This document shows, in pieces, positions 32,420-44,028 of a stretch of 64,000 nucleotides of DNA. The stretch is taken from assembly GCF_000218785.1 (NCBI RefSeq), contig NZ_AFPO01000007.1, positions 186,001 through 250,000 on the forward strand, given 5' to 3'. The translations under genes and the position numbers were made by a program. The notes below the pieces were generated by a model. That model ran no database searches. It was not told the DNA's origin and saw only the letters and a list, made by a program, of their open reading frames with translations. The stretch comes from Idiomarina sp. A28L. Lineage in GTDB: Bacteria; Pseudomonadota; Gammaproteobacteria; Enterobacterales; Alteromonadaceae. Every line of letters begins with the position of its first letter. The first letter of the stretch is position 1.

Positions 32420-33961
32420 ATGCAACTGAATTCAAATGAAATTGCTGAACTTATCAAGAAACGAATTGAGAAGTTCGAAGTTGTTAGTGAAGCTCGTAAT
32501 GAAGGTACTATTACCTCTGTAACAGACGGCATCATCCGGGTAACTGGTTTGGCTGATTGTATGCAGGGCGAAATGATCGAGCTACCTGGCAATCGCTTTG
32601 CTATCGCATTGAACCTTGAGCGCGACTCAGTAGGTGCGGTAGTTATGGGTCCTTACGAGGACTTACAAGAAGGCACTAAAGTTAAATCTACCGGACGTAT
32701 TTTGGAAGTACCTGTTGGCCGCGCCCTTTTAGGCCGTGTTGTTAACACGCTAGGTATGCCAATAGACGGTAAAGGCGCAATCGACGCTGATGGCTATGAG
32801 CCAGTAGAGAAAATTGCACCAGGCGTAATTGAACGCCAATCAGTTGATCAACCAGTTCAAACTGGTTACAAATCAATTGATGCTATGATCCCAATCGGCC
32901 GTGGCCAGCGTGAGCTAGTTATCGGTGATCGCCAAACTGGTAAAACAGCAATGGCGATTGATGCGATCATCAATCAAAAAAATACCGGCATTAAATGTGT
33001 GTATGTAGCTATCGGTCAGAAAGCTTCTACCATTGCGAACGTAGTTCGTAAATTAGAAGAACATGATGCGCTTGCTCATACCATCATTGTTGCGGCATCT
33101 GCTTCAGAATCTGCGGCGTTACAGTACTTATCAGCATACGCTGGTTGTACTATGGGTGAATACTTCCGCGATCGCGGTGAAGATGCGCTTATCGTATATG
33201 ATGATCTTTCTAAGCAAGCAGTTGCTTATCGCCAGATCTCATTGTTGCTTCGTCGTCCGCCAGGCCGTGAAGCGTTCCCTGGTGACGTTTTCTATTTGCA
33301 CTCGCGCTTACTAGAGCGTGCTGCTCGCGTAAACGCTGATTACGTAGAGAAGTTCACCAACGGTGAAGTGAAAGGCAAAACCGGTTCACTAACCGCATTG
33401 CCAATCATTGAAACCCAAGCTGGTGACGTTTCTGCTTTCGTACCAACCAACGTAATCTCGATTACTGATGGTCAGATCTTCCTTGAAACTGATTTGTTTA
33501 ACGCGGGTATTCGCCCAGCGGTTAACGCAGGTATCTCAGTATCTCGGGTAGGTGGTGCAGCGCAAACTAAAATCATCAAGAAACTTGGTGGTGGTATCCG
33601 TTTAGCATTGGCTCAGTATCGTGAATTGGCAGCATTTGCTCAGTTCGCATCTGATCTCGATGAAGCTACGCGCTCGCAGTTAGAGCACGGCCAGGCGGTA
33701 ACCGAGTTAATGAAACAAGATCAATACGCGCCAATGAGTGTTGCGGATATGGGTGTATCTATCTTCGCAGCTGAAAAGGGCTTCTTGAAAGGTGTTGCAA
33801 TCGATAAGATTCAAGACTTTGAAAAAGCACTGCTTTCTTACTTCAACAGTGAGCATGCAGACCTTATGGCGAAAATTAATGAAACAGGCGACTACAACGG
33901 CGATATCGAAGCTGAGCTTAAATCAGGCCTCGAAACGTTTAAATCAACTCAAAGTTGGTAA
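32420..33961 (+). CDS. atpA: ATP synthase F1 subunit alpha
   Basis: This 513-residue non-catalytic nucleotide-binding subunit has the E. coli length. Walker [10 protein letters not shown] lies near residue 170, followed by the signature [30 protein letters not shown]. The Arg finger region [17 protein letters not shown] is present. Confidence 0.98.
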   Translation: MQLNSNEIAELIKKRIEKFEVVSEARNEGTITSVTDGIIRVTGLADCMQGEMIELPGNRFAIALNLERDSVGAVVMGPYEDLQEGTKVKSTGRILEVPVGRALLGRVVNTLGMPIDGKGAIDADGYEPVEKIAPGVIERQSVDQPVQTGYKSIDAMIPIGRGQRELVIGDRQTGKTAMAIDAIINQKNTGIKCVYVAIGQKASTIANVVRKLEEHDALAHTIIVAASASESAALQYLSAYAGCTMGEYFRDRGEDALIVYDDLSKQAVAYRQISLLLRRPPGREAFPGDVFYLHSRLLERAARVNADYVEKFTNGEVKGKTGSLTALPIIETQAGDVSAFVPTNVISITDGQIFLETDLFNAGIRPAVNAGISVSRVGGAAQTKIIKKLGGGIRLALAQYRELAAFAQFASDLDEATRSQLEHGQAVTELMKQDQYAPMSVADMGVSIFAAEKGFLKGVAIDKIQDFEKALLSYFNSEHADLMAKINETGDYNGDIEAELKSGLETFKSTQSW

Positions 33962-34016
33962 TTCATAGGCCGCAGGTAACTGCGGCCTTCAGTCGTTGTA
34001 ACGCGGGAGATTAATC

Positions 34017-34877
34017 ATGGCCGTTGGTAAAGAGATTAAAACTCAGATCGGGAGTATTAATAATACTCAGAAGATCACCAGCGCAATGGAGATGGTCGCT
34101 GCGTCGAAGATGAAACGGGCGCAGGAACAGATGGCATTAAGCCGTCCGTACGCTGAGTCCATTCGCAAAGTGATCGGCCATATTGCCCAAGGTAACCTCG
34201 AATACCGCCATAACTGGTTGGAAGATCGTGAGGTTAAGCGCGTTGGTTACATCATCGTTTCTACCGACCGTGGTTTGTGTGGCGGTTTGAACAGTAACGA
34301 ATTCCGTAAGGTTGTTCGTGATGTTCAAGAGTGGCAAGAAAAAGATGTTGAAGTCAGCTTCGCTGCTGTGGGCAGTAAAGCGTCAAGCTTTTTTAAACGG
34401 TTATCGGGAAGCATTCTGTCTCAATCATCAGGGCTTGGCGATCGGCCTAAAGTTGCTGATGTAATAGGTACAGTTTCTGTCATGCTTAAAGCCTTCGAAG
34501 AAGGTGAGCTTGATCGAATCTACTTGGTGTACAACAAGTTTGTAAACACCATGACCCAAGAGCCAGTGATCAACCAATTGTTGCCGTTGCCAAAATCAGA
34601 GACTGCCAAGCGCGAACACGCATGGGACTATCTGTATGAACCGGATGCCAAGTCTATTCTGGACACGTTGTTGCGTCGGTTTATTGAAAGCCAGGTGTAT
34701 CAAGGCGTTGTTGAAAACCTCGCCAGCGAGCAGGCAGCCCGAATGGTCGCTATGAAAGCGGCAACGGATAACGCAGGTGATCTTATTGATGAGCTTCAGT
34801 TGGTATACAACAAAGCGCGTCAAGCAGCGATCACTCAAGAGATTTCCGAAATTGTTTCGGGTGCCGGTGCCGTTTAA
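34017..34877 (+). CDS. atpG: ATP synthase F1 subunit gamma
   Basis: This 286-residue central shaft subunit has the typical N-terminal coiled coil ([23 protein letters not shown]), the conserved [11 protein letters not shown] loop, and the C-terminal signature [21 protein letters not shown]. It sits between atpA and atpD as in all gammaproteobacterial atp operons. Confidence 0.98.
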   Translation: MAVGKEIKTQIGSINNTQKITSAMEMVAASKMKRAQEQMALSRPYAESIRKVIGHIAQGNLEYRHNWLEDREVKRVGYIIVSTDRGLCGGLNSNEFRKVVRDVQEWQEKDVEVSFAAVGSKASSFFKRLSGSILSQSSGLGDRPKVADVIGTVSVMLKAFEEGELDRIYLVYNKFVNTMTQEPVINQLLPLPKSETAKREHAWDYLYEPDAKSILDTLLRRFIESQVYQGVVENLASEQAARMVAMKAATDNAGDLIDELQLVYNKARQAAITQEISEIVSGAGAV

Positions 34878-34916
34878 GGCAACAGGTCAGAAAGATTTTG
34901 CAGAGTTAGAGGATAA

Positions 34917-36305
<1,389 letters not shown>

Positions 36306-36323
36306 TCGAACGGGAGGTTTGTA

Positions 36324-36752
36324 ATGGCGGTATCCACAGTACATCTGGACGTAGTAAGCGCTGAAGATCGTTTGTTCTCCGGCAATATTCGCTCTATCCA
36401 GGTGACAGGTAGTGAGGGTGAGCTTGGTATTTTGCCTGGCCACACTCCATTGCTGACCGCCTTGAAACCTGGCATGGTTCGCGTAGTTACTGAAGAAGGT
36501 GAGGAAGAGCTTTTTTACATCGCAGGCGGTGTAATGGAAGTTCAGCCAGAAACCATTACTGTGTTATCAGACACAGCAGTGCGTGGTGGCGATTTGGATG
36601 AAGCAGCAACAGAGAAAGCGATCAAAGATGCACGTGAAGCTCTGGCGCATTCTTCTCCAGATTTATCTTACGCTGAAGCAGCTGCCGAACTATCTCGTGC
36701 AATTGCCCAGTTGCGAGTATTGCAACAATTGCGGAAACGCAAAGGCAAGTAA
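36324..36752 (+). CDS. atpC: ATP synthase F1 subunit epsilon
   Basis: This 142-residue subunit couples rotor and catalytic head and inhibits ATP hydrolysis. The beta-sandwich has SVEDRLFSG-type (SAEDRLFSG) and [22 protein letters not shown] motifs, followed by a two-helix C-terminal domain ending [15 protein letters not shown] strong terminator follows. Confidence 0.97.
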   Translation: MAVSTVHLDVVSAEDRLFSGNIRSIQVTGSEGELGILPGHTPLLTALKPGMVRVVTEEGEEELFYIAGGVMEVQPETITVLSDTAVRGGDLDEAATEKAIKDAREALAHSSPDLSYAEAAAELSRAIAQLRVLQQLRKRKGK

Positions 36753-36781
36753 CAGGTTCGCAAAGGCGATCAACTGATCAG

Positions 36782-36808
36782 AAAAACCCGGCTTCTGCCG
36801 GGTTTTTT
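36782..36808 (+). terminator. Rho-independent terminator of the atp operon
   Basis: AAAACCCGGC and GCCGGGTTTT form a 10-bp stem with a 4-nt loop (TTCT) and a T6 tract. Confidence 0.92.
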
Positions 36809-36905
36809 ATTGCCAGTAAGATGATGATTTAAGCATGATGAAAACACTGATAGAATAACCGCTACATTGATGTAAGAAACCAAATAAATAGCAAGGAAAG
36901 GCCAA

Positions 36906-38297
36906 ATGCCCTCACCTGTTCTTAATGTTGTAGTGCTTGCCGCCGGAAAAGGCACAAGAATGCGCTCTAATTTACCGAAGGTGCTGCATCCCGTTGCGCA
37001 AAAGCCAATGGTGCAACATGTTCTCGATACCGCTCTGCTGGTTGGTGCGCAGCAGTTACAGCTTGTTTATGGCCACGGGGCCGAACAGCTACAGGCGCAC
37101 TTGGCTGAATTTTCCGAACAACAAGGTGTTACTTGGGTTGAGCAGGCTGAACAACTAGGCACAGGCCATGCAGTGCAACAAACGATTCCGAATATTAGCG
37201 ATAACGATACCGTACTTATTCTTTACGGCGATGTACCCCTTACCCGCCCGGAAACCTTACAGAATTTACTTGCTGCCAAAGCGGATAACGCGCTTGCGTT
37301 GCTTACGGTTACTTTGCCGGATCCAAGCGGATATGGCCGAATCGTGCGCGATAACCAAGGCAAAATTACCGGCATTGTTGAGCATAAAGATGCCAATGAA
37401 CACCAGCGCGCAATTACCGAAGTAAATACCGGCATGATGGCCGCCGATGGCAAAGCGCTAAAACGTTGGTTAAGCCAACTTGATAACAACAATGTGCAAG
37501 GCGAATATTACCTCACCGATATCGTTGCAATGGCCGCTTCCGAAGGCGTGCATATTGCCAGCAGCCAGCCCACTGAAATCGCTGAAGTTGAAGGCGCAAA
37601 TAACCGAGTGCAATTAGCCGCCCTCGAACGCGCTTATCAGCAACGTAAAGCAGAAGAATTAATGATTGCTGGTGCTACCCTGCTCGATCCAGCCCGCATT
37701 GATGTGCGCGGCAATGTGAGTGTAGGTGAAGATGTAGTAATCGATATAAACGTGGTGCTTGAAGGCAATGTGAGCATTGGCGATGGCGCGGTAATTGAAC
37801 CGAATTGTGTGATTCGTGATAGCCAAATTGGCGCCGGTGCGCGCATTAAAGCAAATTCCGTATTAGAAGGCGCGCGGGTAGGTGAAAATGCCCAAGTTGG
37901 GCCGTTTGCGCGGTTACGCCCTGGCACTGAACTTGCTAAAGGTGCCGCAGTTGGGAACTTTGTAGAAATCAAAAAATCATATCTTGGCGAAGGCGCGAAA
38001 GCTGGCCACTTAAGTTATATCGGCGATACCAGTGTAGGTGCAAATGCCAATATTGGCGCGGGCACCATTACTTGTAATTACGATGGTGTGAATAAGCACA
38101 AAACAGAAATTGGTGCGGGTGCATTTATCGGTTCAAACAGCTCACTGGTAGCGCCAGTTAGCATTGGCGAGAATGCCACCACAGGTGCAGGCTCAGTGGT
38201 TACCGTAAACGTTGCTGATGGCGAACTTGCCGTTGGCCGAGCAAAACAACGAAATATATCAGGTTGGAAACGCCCAACCAAAAAGGGAGTAGAATAA
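36906..38297 (+). CDS. glmU: Bifunctional GlmU (GlcN-1-P acetyltransferase / GlcNAc-1-P uridylyltransferase)
   Basis: This 463-residue enzyme makes UDP-GlcNAc for peptidoglycan and LPS. The N-terminal nucleotidyltransferase motif [18 protein letters not shown] starts near residue 11. The C-terminal half is a left-handed beta-helix of hexapeptide repeats with the acetyl-CoA site ([20 protein letters not shown], then [13 protein letters not shown]). glmS starts two bases downstream, so consecutive steps of one pathway are cotranscribed. Confidence 0.97.
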   Translation: MPSPVLNVVVLAAGKGTRMRSNLPKVLHPVAQKPMVQHVLDTALLVGAQQLQLVYGHGAEQLQAHLAEFSEQQGVTWVEQAEQLGTGHAVQQTIPNISDNDTVLILYGDVPLTRPETLQNLLAAKADNALALLTVTLPDPSGYGRIVRDNQGKITGIVEHKDANEHQRAITEVNTGMMAADGKALKRWLSQLDNNNVQGEYYLTDIVAMAASEGVHIASSQPTEIAEVEGANNRVQLAALERAYQQRKAEELMIAGATLLDPARIDVRGNVSVGEDVVIDINVVLEGNVSIGDGAVIEPNCVIRDSQIGAGARIKANSVLEGARVGENAQVGPFARLRPGTELAKGAAVGNFVEIKKSYLGEGAKAGHLSYIGDTSVGANANIGAGTITCNYDGVNKHKTEIGAGAFIGSNSSLVAPVSIGENATTGAGSVVTVNVADGELAVGRAKQRNISGWKRPTKKGVE

Positions 38298-38299
38298 GC

Positions 38300-40129
38300 A
38301 TGTGTGGAATCGTTGGAGCAACAGCGGAGCGCCGCGTAGCGGGTATTTTATTAGAAGGGTTACGGCGCTTAGAGTACCGTGGTTATGATTCTGCAGGAAT
38401 GGCCTTATTAAACGATAGCGGCCTGCATCAAGTGCGCCGCGTAGGTAAAGTACAAGCACTTGCCGATGCGTTGGAAGAAACCGGCATTAACGGATTTAGC
38501 GGTATTGCGCACACACGCTGGGCTACCCACGGTGGCGTTACCGAAGCCAATGCGCACCCGCATTTTTCCAATGGTACTTTGGCGGTTGTGCACAATGGCA
38601 TTATTGAAAACCATGAAGAGTTACGCAAAAAGCTACAAGATTTAGGCTATGTGTTCACCTCCCAAACTGATACCGAAGTGATTTGCCATCTGATGCACCA
38701 TGAGCTTAAGCAAGGCGCTAGCTTATTAGCAGCTCTACAAGCAACGGTGAAGCAACTCGATGGAGCTTATGGCACCGTGGTTATGGATAAACGCAACCCA
38801 GGTGAATTAGTGGTGGCAAGATCAGGTAGCCCATTAGTGATTGGCCTTGGTATTGGCGAAAACTTTATTGCCTCAGATCAACTTGCGCTACTGCCAGTAA
38901 CGCGAAACTTTATTTACCTCGAAGAAGGTGATGTTGCCGCGATAGATCGTGATTCTGTGCGCATATTTGATAGTGCGGGCGAGCCGGTAGAGCGAGAACA
39001 AGTAACCTCAGATCTGCAATACGATGCAGGCGGTAAAGGTGAATATCGCCATTACATGCTAAAAGAAATTCATGAGCAGCCGATTTCTGTACGCAATACC
39101 TTGGAAGGCCGCGTTACCGCCGATCAGGTATTGGTTGAAGCCTTTGGTGAAAATGCTGCAGAAATTTTTAAAGATATTCGCCACGTTCAAATTATTGCTT
39201 GTGGAACCAGTTATCACGCGGGAATGGTGGCGCGTTATTGGTTGGAAGAATATGCCGGTGTTTCGTGTAACGTAGAAATTGCCTCAGAGTTTCGTTACCG
39301 CAAATCGCACGTATTCCCTGGCAGTTTATTGCTAACTATTTCGCAATCAGGTGAAACTGCCGATACCTTGGCGGCATTGCGCTTAGCGAAAACGTTGGGT
39401 TATCGCTCAAGCCTAACTATTTGTAATGTGGCCACATCATCAATGGTGCGCGAATCTGATTTAGCATTCCAAACCCGTGCGGGTGCAGAGATTGGCGTGG
39501 CGTCCACCAAGGCGTTCACTACACAGCTCGTGGGCCTACTTATGCTAGTAGCTGCGTTAGGCCGCTACAATGGCATGGATAAAGCGGTAGAAGCGCGTAT
39601 TGCCCATGCGTTGGCTACATTGCCAACCAAGCTTGAGCAAGCGTTGAAAATAACCGATGAAATTGAAGAGTTGGCAGAAGAATTTGCCGATAAAGATCAT
39701 AGTTTGTTCCTTGGCCGTGGCGATCAATATCCAATCGCAATGGAAGGCGCGTTAAAGCTAAAAGAAATCAGCTATATTCATGCCGAAGCATACGCCGCGG
39801 GTGAATTGAAACATGGCCCATTAGCGTTGATTGATGCGGAAATGCCAGTAATTGTTGTGGCTCCGAATAACGAGCTACTCGAGAAACTGAAATCAAACGT
39901 AGAAGAAGTGCGGGCACGCGGCGGTATTATGTATGTATTCGCCGATAAAGATGCCCACTTCAAAAGCGATGAAACTATGCGCGTAATCAACCTCGATCAC
40001 GTAGATGCCATCGTAGCGCCCATCGTATACACCCTGCCGCTCCAGCTATTGAGCTACTACGTTGCCATAATCAAAGGCACCGATGTGGATCAGCCGCGGA
40101 ACTTGGCAAAGAGCGTTACAGTGGAATGA
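38300..40129 (+). CDS. glmS: Glutamine--fructose-6-phosphate aminotransferase
   Basis: This 609-residue enzyme makes glucosamine-6-phosphate from fructose-6-phosphate and glutamine, the first committed step to UDP-GlcNAc. The start at 38300 gives MCGIVG, exposing Cys 2 as the glutaminase nucleophile. A longer frame from 38264 would bury it. Two SIS domains follow ([13 protein letters not shown] and the C-terminal [13 protein letters not shown]). The C-terminus [12 protein letters not shown] is the conserved TnsD-recognised end of the Tn7 attachment site, and a Tn7-like end lies about 25 bp downstream. Confidence 0.98.
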   Translation: MCGIVGATAERRVAGILLEGLRRLEYRGYDSAGMALLNDSGLHQVRRVGKVQALADALEETGINGFSGIAHTRWATHGGVTEANAHPHFSNGTLAVVHNGIIENHEELRKKLQDLGYVFTSQTDTEVICHLMHHELKQGASLLAALQATVKQLDGAYGTVVMDKRNPGELVVARSGSPLVIGLGIGENFIASDQLALLPVTRNFIYLEEGDVAAIDRDSVRIFDSAGEPVEREQVTSDLQYDAGGKGEYRHYMLKEIHEQPISVRNTLEGRVTADQVLVEAFGENAAEIFKDIRHVQIIACGTSYHAGMVARYWLEEYAGVSCNVEIASEFRYRKSHVFPGSLLLTISQSGETADTLAALRLAKTLGYRSSLTICNVATSSMVRESDLAFQTRAGAEIGVASTKAFTTQLVGLLMLVAALGRYNGMDKAVEARIAHALATLPTKLEQALKITDEIEELAEEFADKDHSLFLGRGDQYPIAMEGALKLKEISYIHAEAYAAGELKHGPLALIDAEMPVIVVAPNNELLEKLKSNVEEVRARGGIMYVFADKDAHFKSDETMRVINLDHVDAIVAPIVYTLPLQLLSYYVAIIKGTDVDQPRNLAKSVTVE

Positions 40130-40154
40130 TATGAAAGGGCCGCAAGGCCATTTT
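40092..40154 (+). other. attTn7 target region (3' end of glmS and flank)
   Basis: The last 12 or so glmS codons plus about 25 bp downstream correspond to the site used by TnsD-guided Tn7 elements. The five bases ATTTT at 40150-40154 directly precede the transposon-like end and would be one copy of the 5-bp target duplication. Confidence 0.65.
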
Positions 40155-40155
40155 T
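40136..40155 (+). terminator. Short hairpin terminator of glmUS
   Basis: GGCC-GCAA-GGCC followed by ATTTTT lies 8 bp after the glmS stop, a position comparable to the E. coli glmS terminator. The stem is only 4 bp, so it may be partly remodelled by the adjoining insertion. Confidence 0.5.
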
Positions 40156-40221
40156 GTGGGCGAACATTAAAGATCTTAACAAACATTAAAGTCTTTAAAA
40201 TTACATTAAACTTATAAAATT
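40155..40221 (+). mobile_element. Tn7-like transposon right end
   Basis: The end begins TGTGGGCG, as in Tn7. It is followed by three closely spaced repeats that look like TnsB-binding sites: AACATTAAAGATCTTAAC (40163-40180), AACATTAAAGTCTTTAAAA (40182-40200) and TACATTAAACTTATAAAAT (40202-40220), with cores 19-20 bp apart. The Tn7 right end has the same layout, with repeats such as GACAATAAAGTCTTAAAC. The position (first base 26 nt after the glmS stop) and orientation (right end facing glmS) fit TnsD-directed insertion. No tns gene and no left end were found, so this is probably a relic or a non-autonomous element. Confidence 0.78.
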
Positions 40222-40290
40222 GTTGCTCACTGCTTCATATTCCGCAGAACGGGTTGGTTAACTGGTCAACCCGTTCTTAATCGCCCAATA

Positions 40291-40509
40291 CTAATTTTCA
40301 ATAACCTCGATACCTTTCCCTTCTACAGCACCTTTAAGGGATAGAGTTGCTGAAAAGCGTTTGAAAAAGCCAAAAAACTCGCCGAGTGATAGTTCGAGTT
40401 CTATATGTCTAGCTTCTATTTGCTGTTGCTTGCTTATATCTGAAGGTTCATTTACGTAGAAAGAAACATAAATGTTTTTGTCAAAAGACGGCTTGTCGAT
40501 TTCTGGAAT
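40291..40509 (-). pseudogene. 3' fragment of an unknown gene, cut by an IS
   Basis: On the minus strand an open frame of about 72 codons without a start codon ends with TAG at 40291. It reads, in part, SIPEIDKPSFDKNIYVSFYV and FFKRFSATLSLKGAVEGKGI and ends EVIEN. The amino-acid pattern is protein-like, with alternating beta-strand residues and charged turns, and the frame is lost where an IS3-family end appears to begin (about 40510). The family was not recognised. It lies inside the Tn7-like island. Confidence 0.5.
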
Positions 40510-40629
40510 TGACCTTTCCCCTGAAATAACACCACATTTTCAATGGGATTTCAGTTTTTATGCCACCTGTTTTGCGTACTCAGCTGGCGGTAAATAATTC
40601 AGTGAACTGTGAGGTCTTTCCTTTATCGA
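40510..40629 (-). mobile_element. IS3-family insertion sequence remnant
   Basis: On the minus strand 23 codons read IKERPHSSLNYLPPAEYAKQ followed by VA and a stop (40558-40629). This is the C-terminal hallmark of IS3-family OrfB transposases (RPHSSLxYxxPxEfA). From the stop to TGACCTTTCCCCTG at 40510-40523 is 48 bp, a plausible distance to a terminal inverted repeat. Upstream the frame breaks at once, so most of the element is gone. Confidence 0.68.
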
Positions 40630-41308
40630 GAAGGAAAAAATTCAGCTGACAGATAACAGTTAAAGTATGAAATTTAATGTCTTGAGCTATTTATTAGTAA
40701 TATCACCGACAATGTAAAAGTGAGACTCTATTAATTATAAGATTACCAGAGTAAGTCAGTGGCGACTCAGTTTTGTGTCCCAAAGAACACATGGAATCGA
40801 TTGTCAATCACCACAATAAGTGCTAACAAGGTACTTTGAACGAATTATACTGTATGTACTACAAGCAGGTGCTTTAAGAGCATCAATGCTGGAGAATCAT
40901 GTTACTAAGTAAATATCAGTGACATCTTTCAATTCAAGCGTTTTCGGAACTGATGGAGGAGTTACCTCAAATAATTAAAATACCACTTTGTTCGTTAGTA
41001 TCTGAGTTTAAATACATTGCTCAGGAATTATATATAGATCATCAAATCCATTAAATTATTACATCTTTTATTAGATATCCTTGCGGGATTTCCTCAAAGA
41101 ACCTCATCAGCTACCGGACCGCATTTTTCACATTAAGGTACCAATAGCTAAAAAATGTCTACGAGCTATCGGGCTTCTCAGTTTGCCTTGTTAACTTTAC
41201 AAGTTGTTAATTTTTTCGAAGTACGTTATAAATTTATTAACATTACTAAGTCGAGTAACGTTTATCCAGAATTTGGATATTGAACCAAAGCTCAAAAGGA
41301 ATTTATCA
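40630..41308. other. AT-rich gap without recognisable gene
   Basis: This stretch of about 680 bp is AT-rich and full of stops in all frames. One degenerate frame near 40923-41055 reads HLSIQAFSELMEELPQ through to YIDHQIH with a stop just before it, and might be a decayed coding fragment. No promoter, RNA gene or transposon end was recognised. Confidence 0.4.
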
Positions 41309-42058
41309 ATGCTTAAATCGACAGTAAGATTGGTCTCACTCGCAATTTTTTCATGCTTTATTAGCTTTAACGGGATAGCTGAGACTGAGCCAACAGGAAT
41401 AAACCCAATTTATGAAGTAGTGCGGTCTTCCGGGCATGTCCTAAGAATGGACAGCACTGAATTGAATAGCTCTATTCTCACTATACACAGATATCAAGCT
41501 GGGATTCTCACTCTTCCCGAATTGGATGCTTTATCTGATAAACAAATTTTAAGGGAAATTGATTTTTATGCTAAACCCTATTCAGAGATGACCGATCAAT
41601 CCATGATGATTACATGGAAGCGGTACGAAATGGAGACAGCGATGCTGGCCAACGAAGCCAATGTCGACTTAGCCAAATTTGCACCTTTCTATCGATCGTT
41701 TAATAGAACCATGCACCTTGGTAAAAGGCTTCTAGATAATCAATTGTCTCTGCGTAACGCAAATTCGTCTAGTTCATATTCCACGTTTAGTTATAGCTTT
41801 AACGATAATGAAGTAGAATGCAACGCCTCATGTCAGGCTCTCCGAGATGAGGATGTGGAAAGCAATAGAGCTCTATTTGATATTCTGAATGATATGCTCA
41901 CGTGGGAAAATGCTAATGGCTCACAACCGTATGGTTCAACCGTGCGTATTGTTGATAGTGTAAGTGGTAATTCAGTAGAAGTGGAAAAATATTTAGGTTC
42001 TTTTACCTGGGGTCCTGTTGGAGAGGTAAACAACTGTGGGGCTGCGGCTTGTATATGA
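41309..42058 (+). CDS. Exported protein of unknown function, 249 residues
   Basis: The start at 41309 has AAGGA nine bases upstream and begins a Sec signal peptide (MLKSTVRLVSLAIFSCFISF, cleavage likely after GIAE or nearby). A longer frame to 41204 lacks a good start site. The mature part is mostly helical (RYEMETAMLANEANVDLAKF), has a Ser/Asn-rich stretch, and contains two Cys pairs: ECNASC mid-protein and NNCGAAAC at the very C-terminus, suggesting disulfides. No family was recognised. It is a cargo candidate of the attTn7 island. Confidence 0.62.
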   Translation: MLKSTVRLVSLAIFSCFISFNGIAETEPTGINPIYEVVRSSGHVLRMDSTELNSSILTIHRYQAGILTLPELDALSDKQILREIDFYAKPYSEMTDQSMMITWKRYEMETAMLANEANVDLAKFAPFYRSFNRTMHLGKRLLDNQLSLRNANSSSSYSTFSYSFNDNEVECNASCQALRDEDVESNRALFDILNDMLTWENANGSQPYGSTVRIVDSVSGNSVEVEKYLGSFTWGPVGEVNNCGAAACI

Positions 42059-42087
42059 TTACTGCTTAATTATGTAATCGTGAACTA

Positions 42088-42151
42088 GGGCTCAAGTTTG
42101 AGAGTGTAATTTTGCTGGAATCTTTCGACATACCCACAATTGAGCCCTTTT
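42088..42151 (+). terminator. Possible terminator with a long loop
   Basis: GGGCTCAA and TTGAGCCC are separated by 44 nt and followed by TTTTC, 30 bp after the exported-protein gene. The long loop makes termination uncertain. The rest of the 42059-42496 gap shows nothing recognisable. Confidence 0.35.
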
Positions 42152-42496
42152 CATCTCACCAAACAATAATTTTATCCAACTTTTGGTCAAGACAAAAACT
42201 CACTAGTTGTGAGATACAGAAATGTTAAATCACAGAATAAAGTAATACTAAAGGCCTTTCTTGATAGCTGTCTTACGCTGTATCTAAAAGTGGTTCTGCA
42301 TCGATTCTATTCTCTTTTTTCGCAATATTTAGAGCAATGTAGCGTTGACTTAGGGCCTCCTGTGGAAGTTACGGATAGCATGGGCGGATGGTGGGCTGAG
42401 GTGGAGAGAGGACGAAGAGAAATCGAAGTCTAACAGCTACACTTTAAGAGCGATTAAGTAGTTCGCTCTCTATTTCATTTATTGTTTGGGACGGTC

Positions 42497-43189
42497 ATGA
42501 ATACAAAACATCTTTCTATCATCGGCATAATGCTATTTGTAGCTGCGCTAGTATATTTTGCTTTCGGCAAATCAGGGCAATTGACAAACGTCGATAGTGA
42601 TTCCACCTACGGATCTGGAAGTACACAATCTCAGCAAGGTAGGTCGGATAACATCATCGATACAAACGGTCAACATGCGGAGAATACAATTAATTCGATC
42701 AGTGGCGCAGAACAAGATTCCGATTTGGCCTACACGGATTCTTCAGTCGACAGTCCAGCGCAGGCGGTAATTAGTGACCAAATAGAGGTTGAATTTGCAC
42801 GATTATCTCTCCCGCAAGGTTTAAGCAGTAAAACAGCAGAGAGATTTATGACGAGTCGAGAATTCGATAAACTTTTTGAATTCGCAAGAGAAATTGAGAG
42901 GAATTCTGATTCGCATGAAATCGAAGCGAAATATCAAGATATATTCAAAGAGTCTGAGCAGTTAAATCAAAACGATGTGTATTTGGAAGACTTTACGTGT
43001 AACAACCGGGTGTGTTTTGCTAAGTTAGGATACCATAACAGGGATGATATCGAGCTTTTTATGAACGATGTGTTCTTTAGTGAGGGCCGGGGTGCTGTAG
43101 GGGTAATCGCACGGGCTGTAAGCATAGATGGCGTAAAGCAAATGCGTATAATCTTCGATTATACCAATGGGTCGCTCATCTTAGATTAG
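42497..43189 (+). CDS. Membrane-anchored periplasmic protein of unknown function, 230 residues
   Basis: The ATG at 42497 follows GGGACGG and begins MNTKHLSIIGIMLFVAALVY, a single N-terminal membrane anchor. A TTG five codons upstream is less likely. A Ser/Asp/Gln-rich linker (about 30-90) leads to a folded domain with a conserved-looking Cys pair in FTCNNRVCFAKL, a pattern seen in many secreted gammaproteobacterial proteins of unknown role. It belongs to the attTn7 island and lies 438 bp after another exported Cys-containing protein. Confidence 0.62.
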   Translation: MNTKHLSIIGIMLFVAALVYFAFGKSGQLTNVDSDSTYGSGSTQSQQGRSDNIIDTNGQHAENTINSISGAEQDSDLAYTDSSVDSPAQAVISDQIEVEFARLSLPQGLSSKTAERFMTSREFDKLFEFAREIERNSDSHEIEAKYQDIFKESEQLNQNDVYLEDFTCNNRVCFAKLGYHNRDDIELFMNDVFFSEGRGAVGVIARAVSIDGVKQMRIIFDYTNGSLILD

Positions 43190-43308
43190 GCTTTATCGTT
43201 ACAGAAATGCAGCTGCAACCTCTAAAATGAAGAGTTTAAAAGTCTGATACTCTCTCGGTGAGATCTGGTAAGGCTTAAATCCCGTGTGCACTTTATAGGC
43301 TTGTTTAT

Positions 43309-43331
43309 GCTCCCAAAGGGAGCGGGGTTTT
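43309..43331 (+). terminator. Hairpin GCTCCC-AAA-GGGAGC
   Basis: A 6-bp GC-rich stem with a 3-nt loop is followed by GGGGTTTT. It lies 120 bp after the plus-strand gene and 25 bp beyond the end of the minus-strand gene, and could serve either. Confidence 0.45.
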
Positions 43332-43355
43332 AACTATAAACGATGTCGATAAATC

Positions 43356-43712
43356 TCAGGCTGTACCACTAGGAGTTAGGGAAAAGCTGCGGGGACTATC
43401 TTTTGTGAAGTATCTAACGGCACTAACGAAACCATTGATTCGATCTTCAGTAGTAGTGGGTATTCCGTTCACTCGCATTACGACGGAGGACCTATGCAAC
43501 TCCATGTCGTGGTTCTCTTGTGCGGCGGTTGAAGTTGCTAATTCGGTGGCATCAAACGAGATGTGATAATTACCGTTTGTATCCACAGAAAGCTGAATTA
43601 CTTCATCGCTATGAGAATTAGTATCTTCATTTAAAGTAAACGCATTCGTTGTGAAAGGCGATGCTGCTAACCCAAAGGCTAGGATAAGAGAGTTGATACT
43701 TGCTAACTTCAT
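43356..43712 (-). CDS. Exported protein of unknown function, 118 residues
   Basis: A Sec signal peptide (MKLASINSLILAFGLAASPF, cleavage after TNA) precedes a 95-residue mature protein without Cys and with no recognised domain. An AAGGAAG Shine-Dalgarno lies just upstream. The sequence ends SFSLTPSGTA. It runs against its neighbours inside the attTn7 island. Confidence 0.58.
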   Translation of the reverse strand: MKLASINSLILAFGLAASPFTTNAFTLNEDTNSHSDEVIQLSVDTNGNYHISFDATELATSTAAQENHDMELHRSSVVMRVNGIPTTTEDRINGFVSAVRYFTKDSPRSFSLTPSGTA

Positions 43713-44028
43713 GTCATCTTCCTTGTTTTTTATATGTTTGTAGTCCTTTAATTATTTAAATCACTTTTTCTCTACGAGTACAAGGTAAAAAATTAATCTA
43801 TCGTTACGAATTATCGTCGGCCTTCAGTGCCAAATCTTGGCATTAAACAATCAATGGTTTACTCAGCGCTTAGTATGACACTTTATTACTACCCGGCACT
43901 TTTTGTGGCATAGTAATAAAATCTCATACTAAAAACCCCTTTCTCGATCTGCCCTCGAGCTTGATGCTCAGAATAATGAGCACTGACCATTCGGTGATAG
44001 GCTAACGAATGAATACTTAGCGCAGTTA
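43713..44028. other. Gap with a small hairpin only
   Basis: These 316 bp hold no gene. TGCCAA-ATC-TTGGCA at 43828-43842 is a small hairpin. Two short frames are interrupted by stops. AT content stays high. Confidence 0.4.

Noticed and set aside
42132-42138. ACCCACA as a possible left end of the Tn7-like element
   Set aside because: Only six terminal bases match, the following five (ATTGA) do not repeat the ATTTT next to the right end, and no TnsB-like repeats lie inside it.
42209-42433. 74-codon frame starting with GTG in the island
   Set aside because: It has no Shine-Dalgarno, no recognisable pattern, and a poor start; its composition looks like random AT-rich translation.
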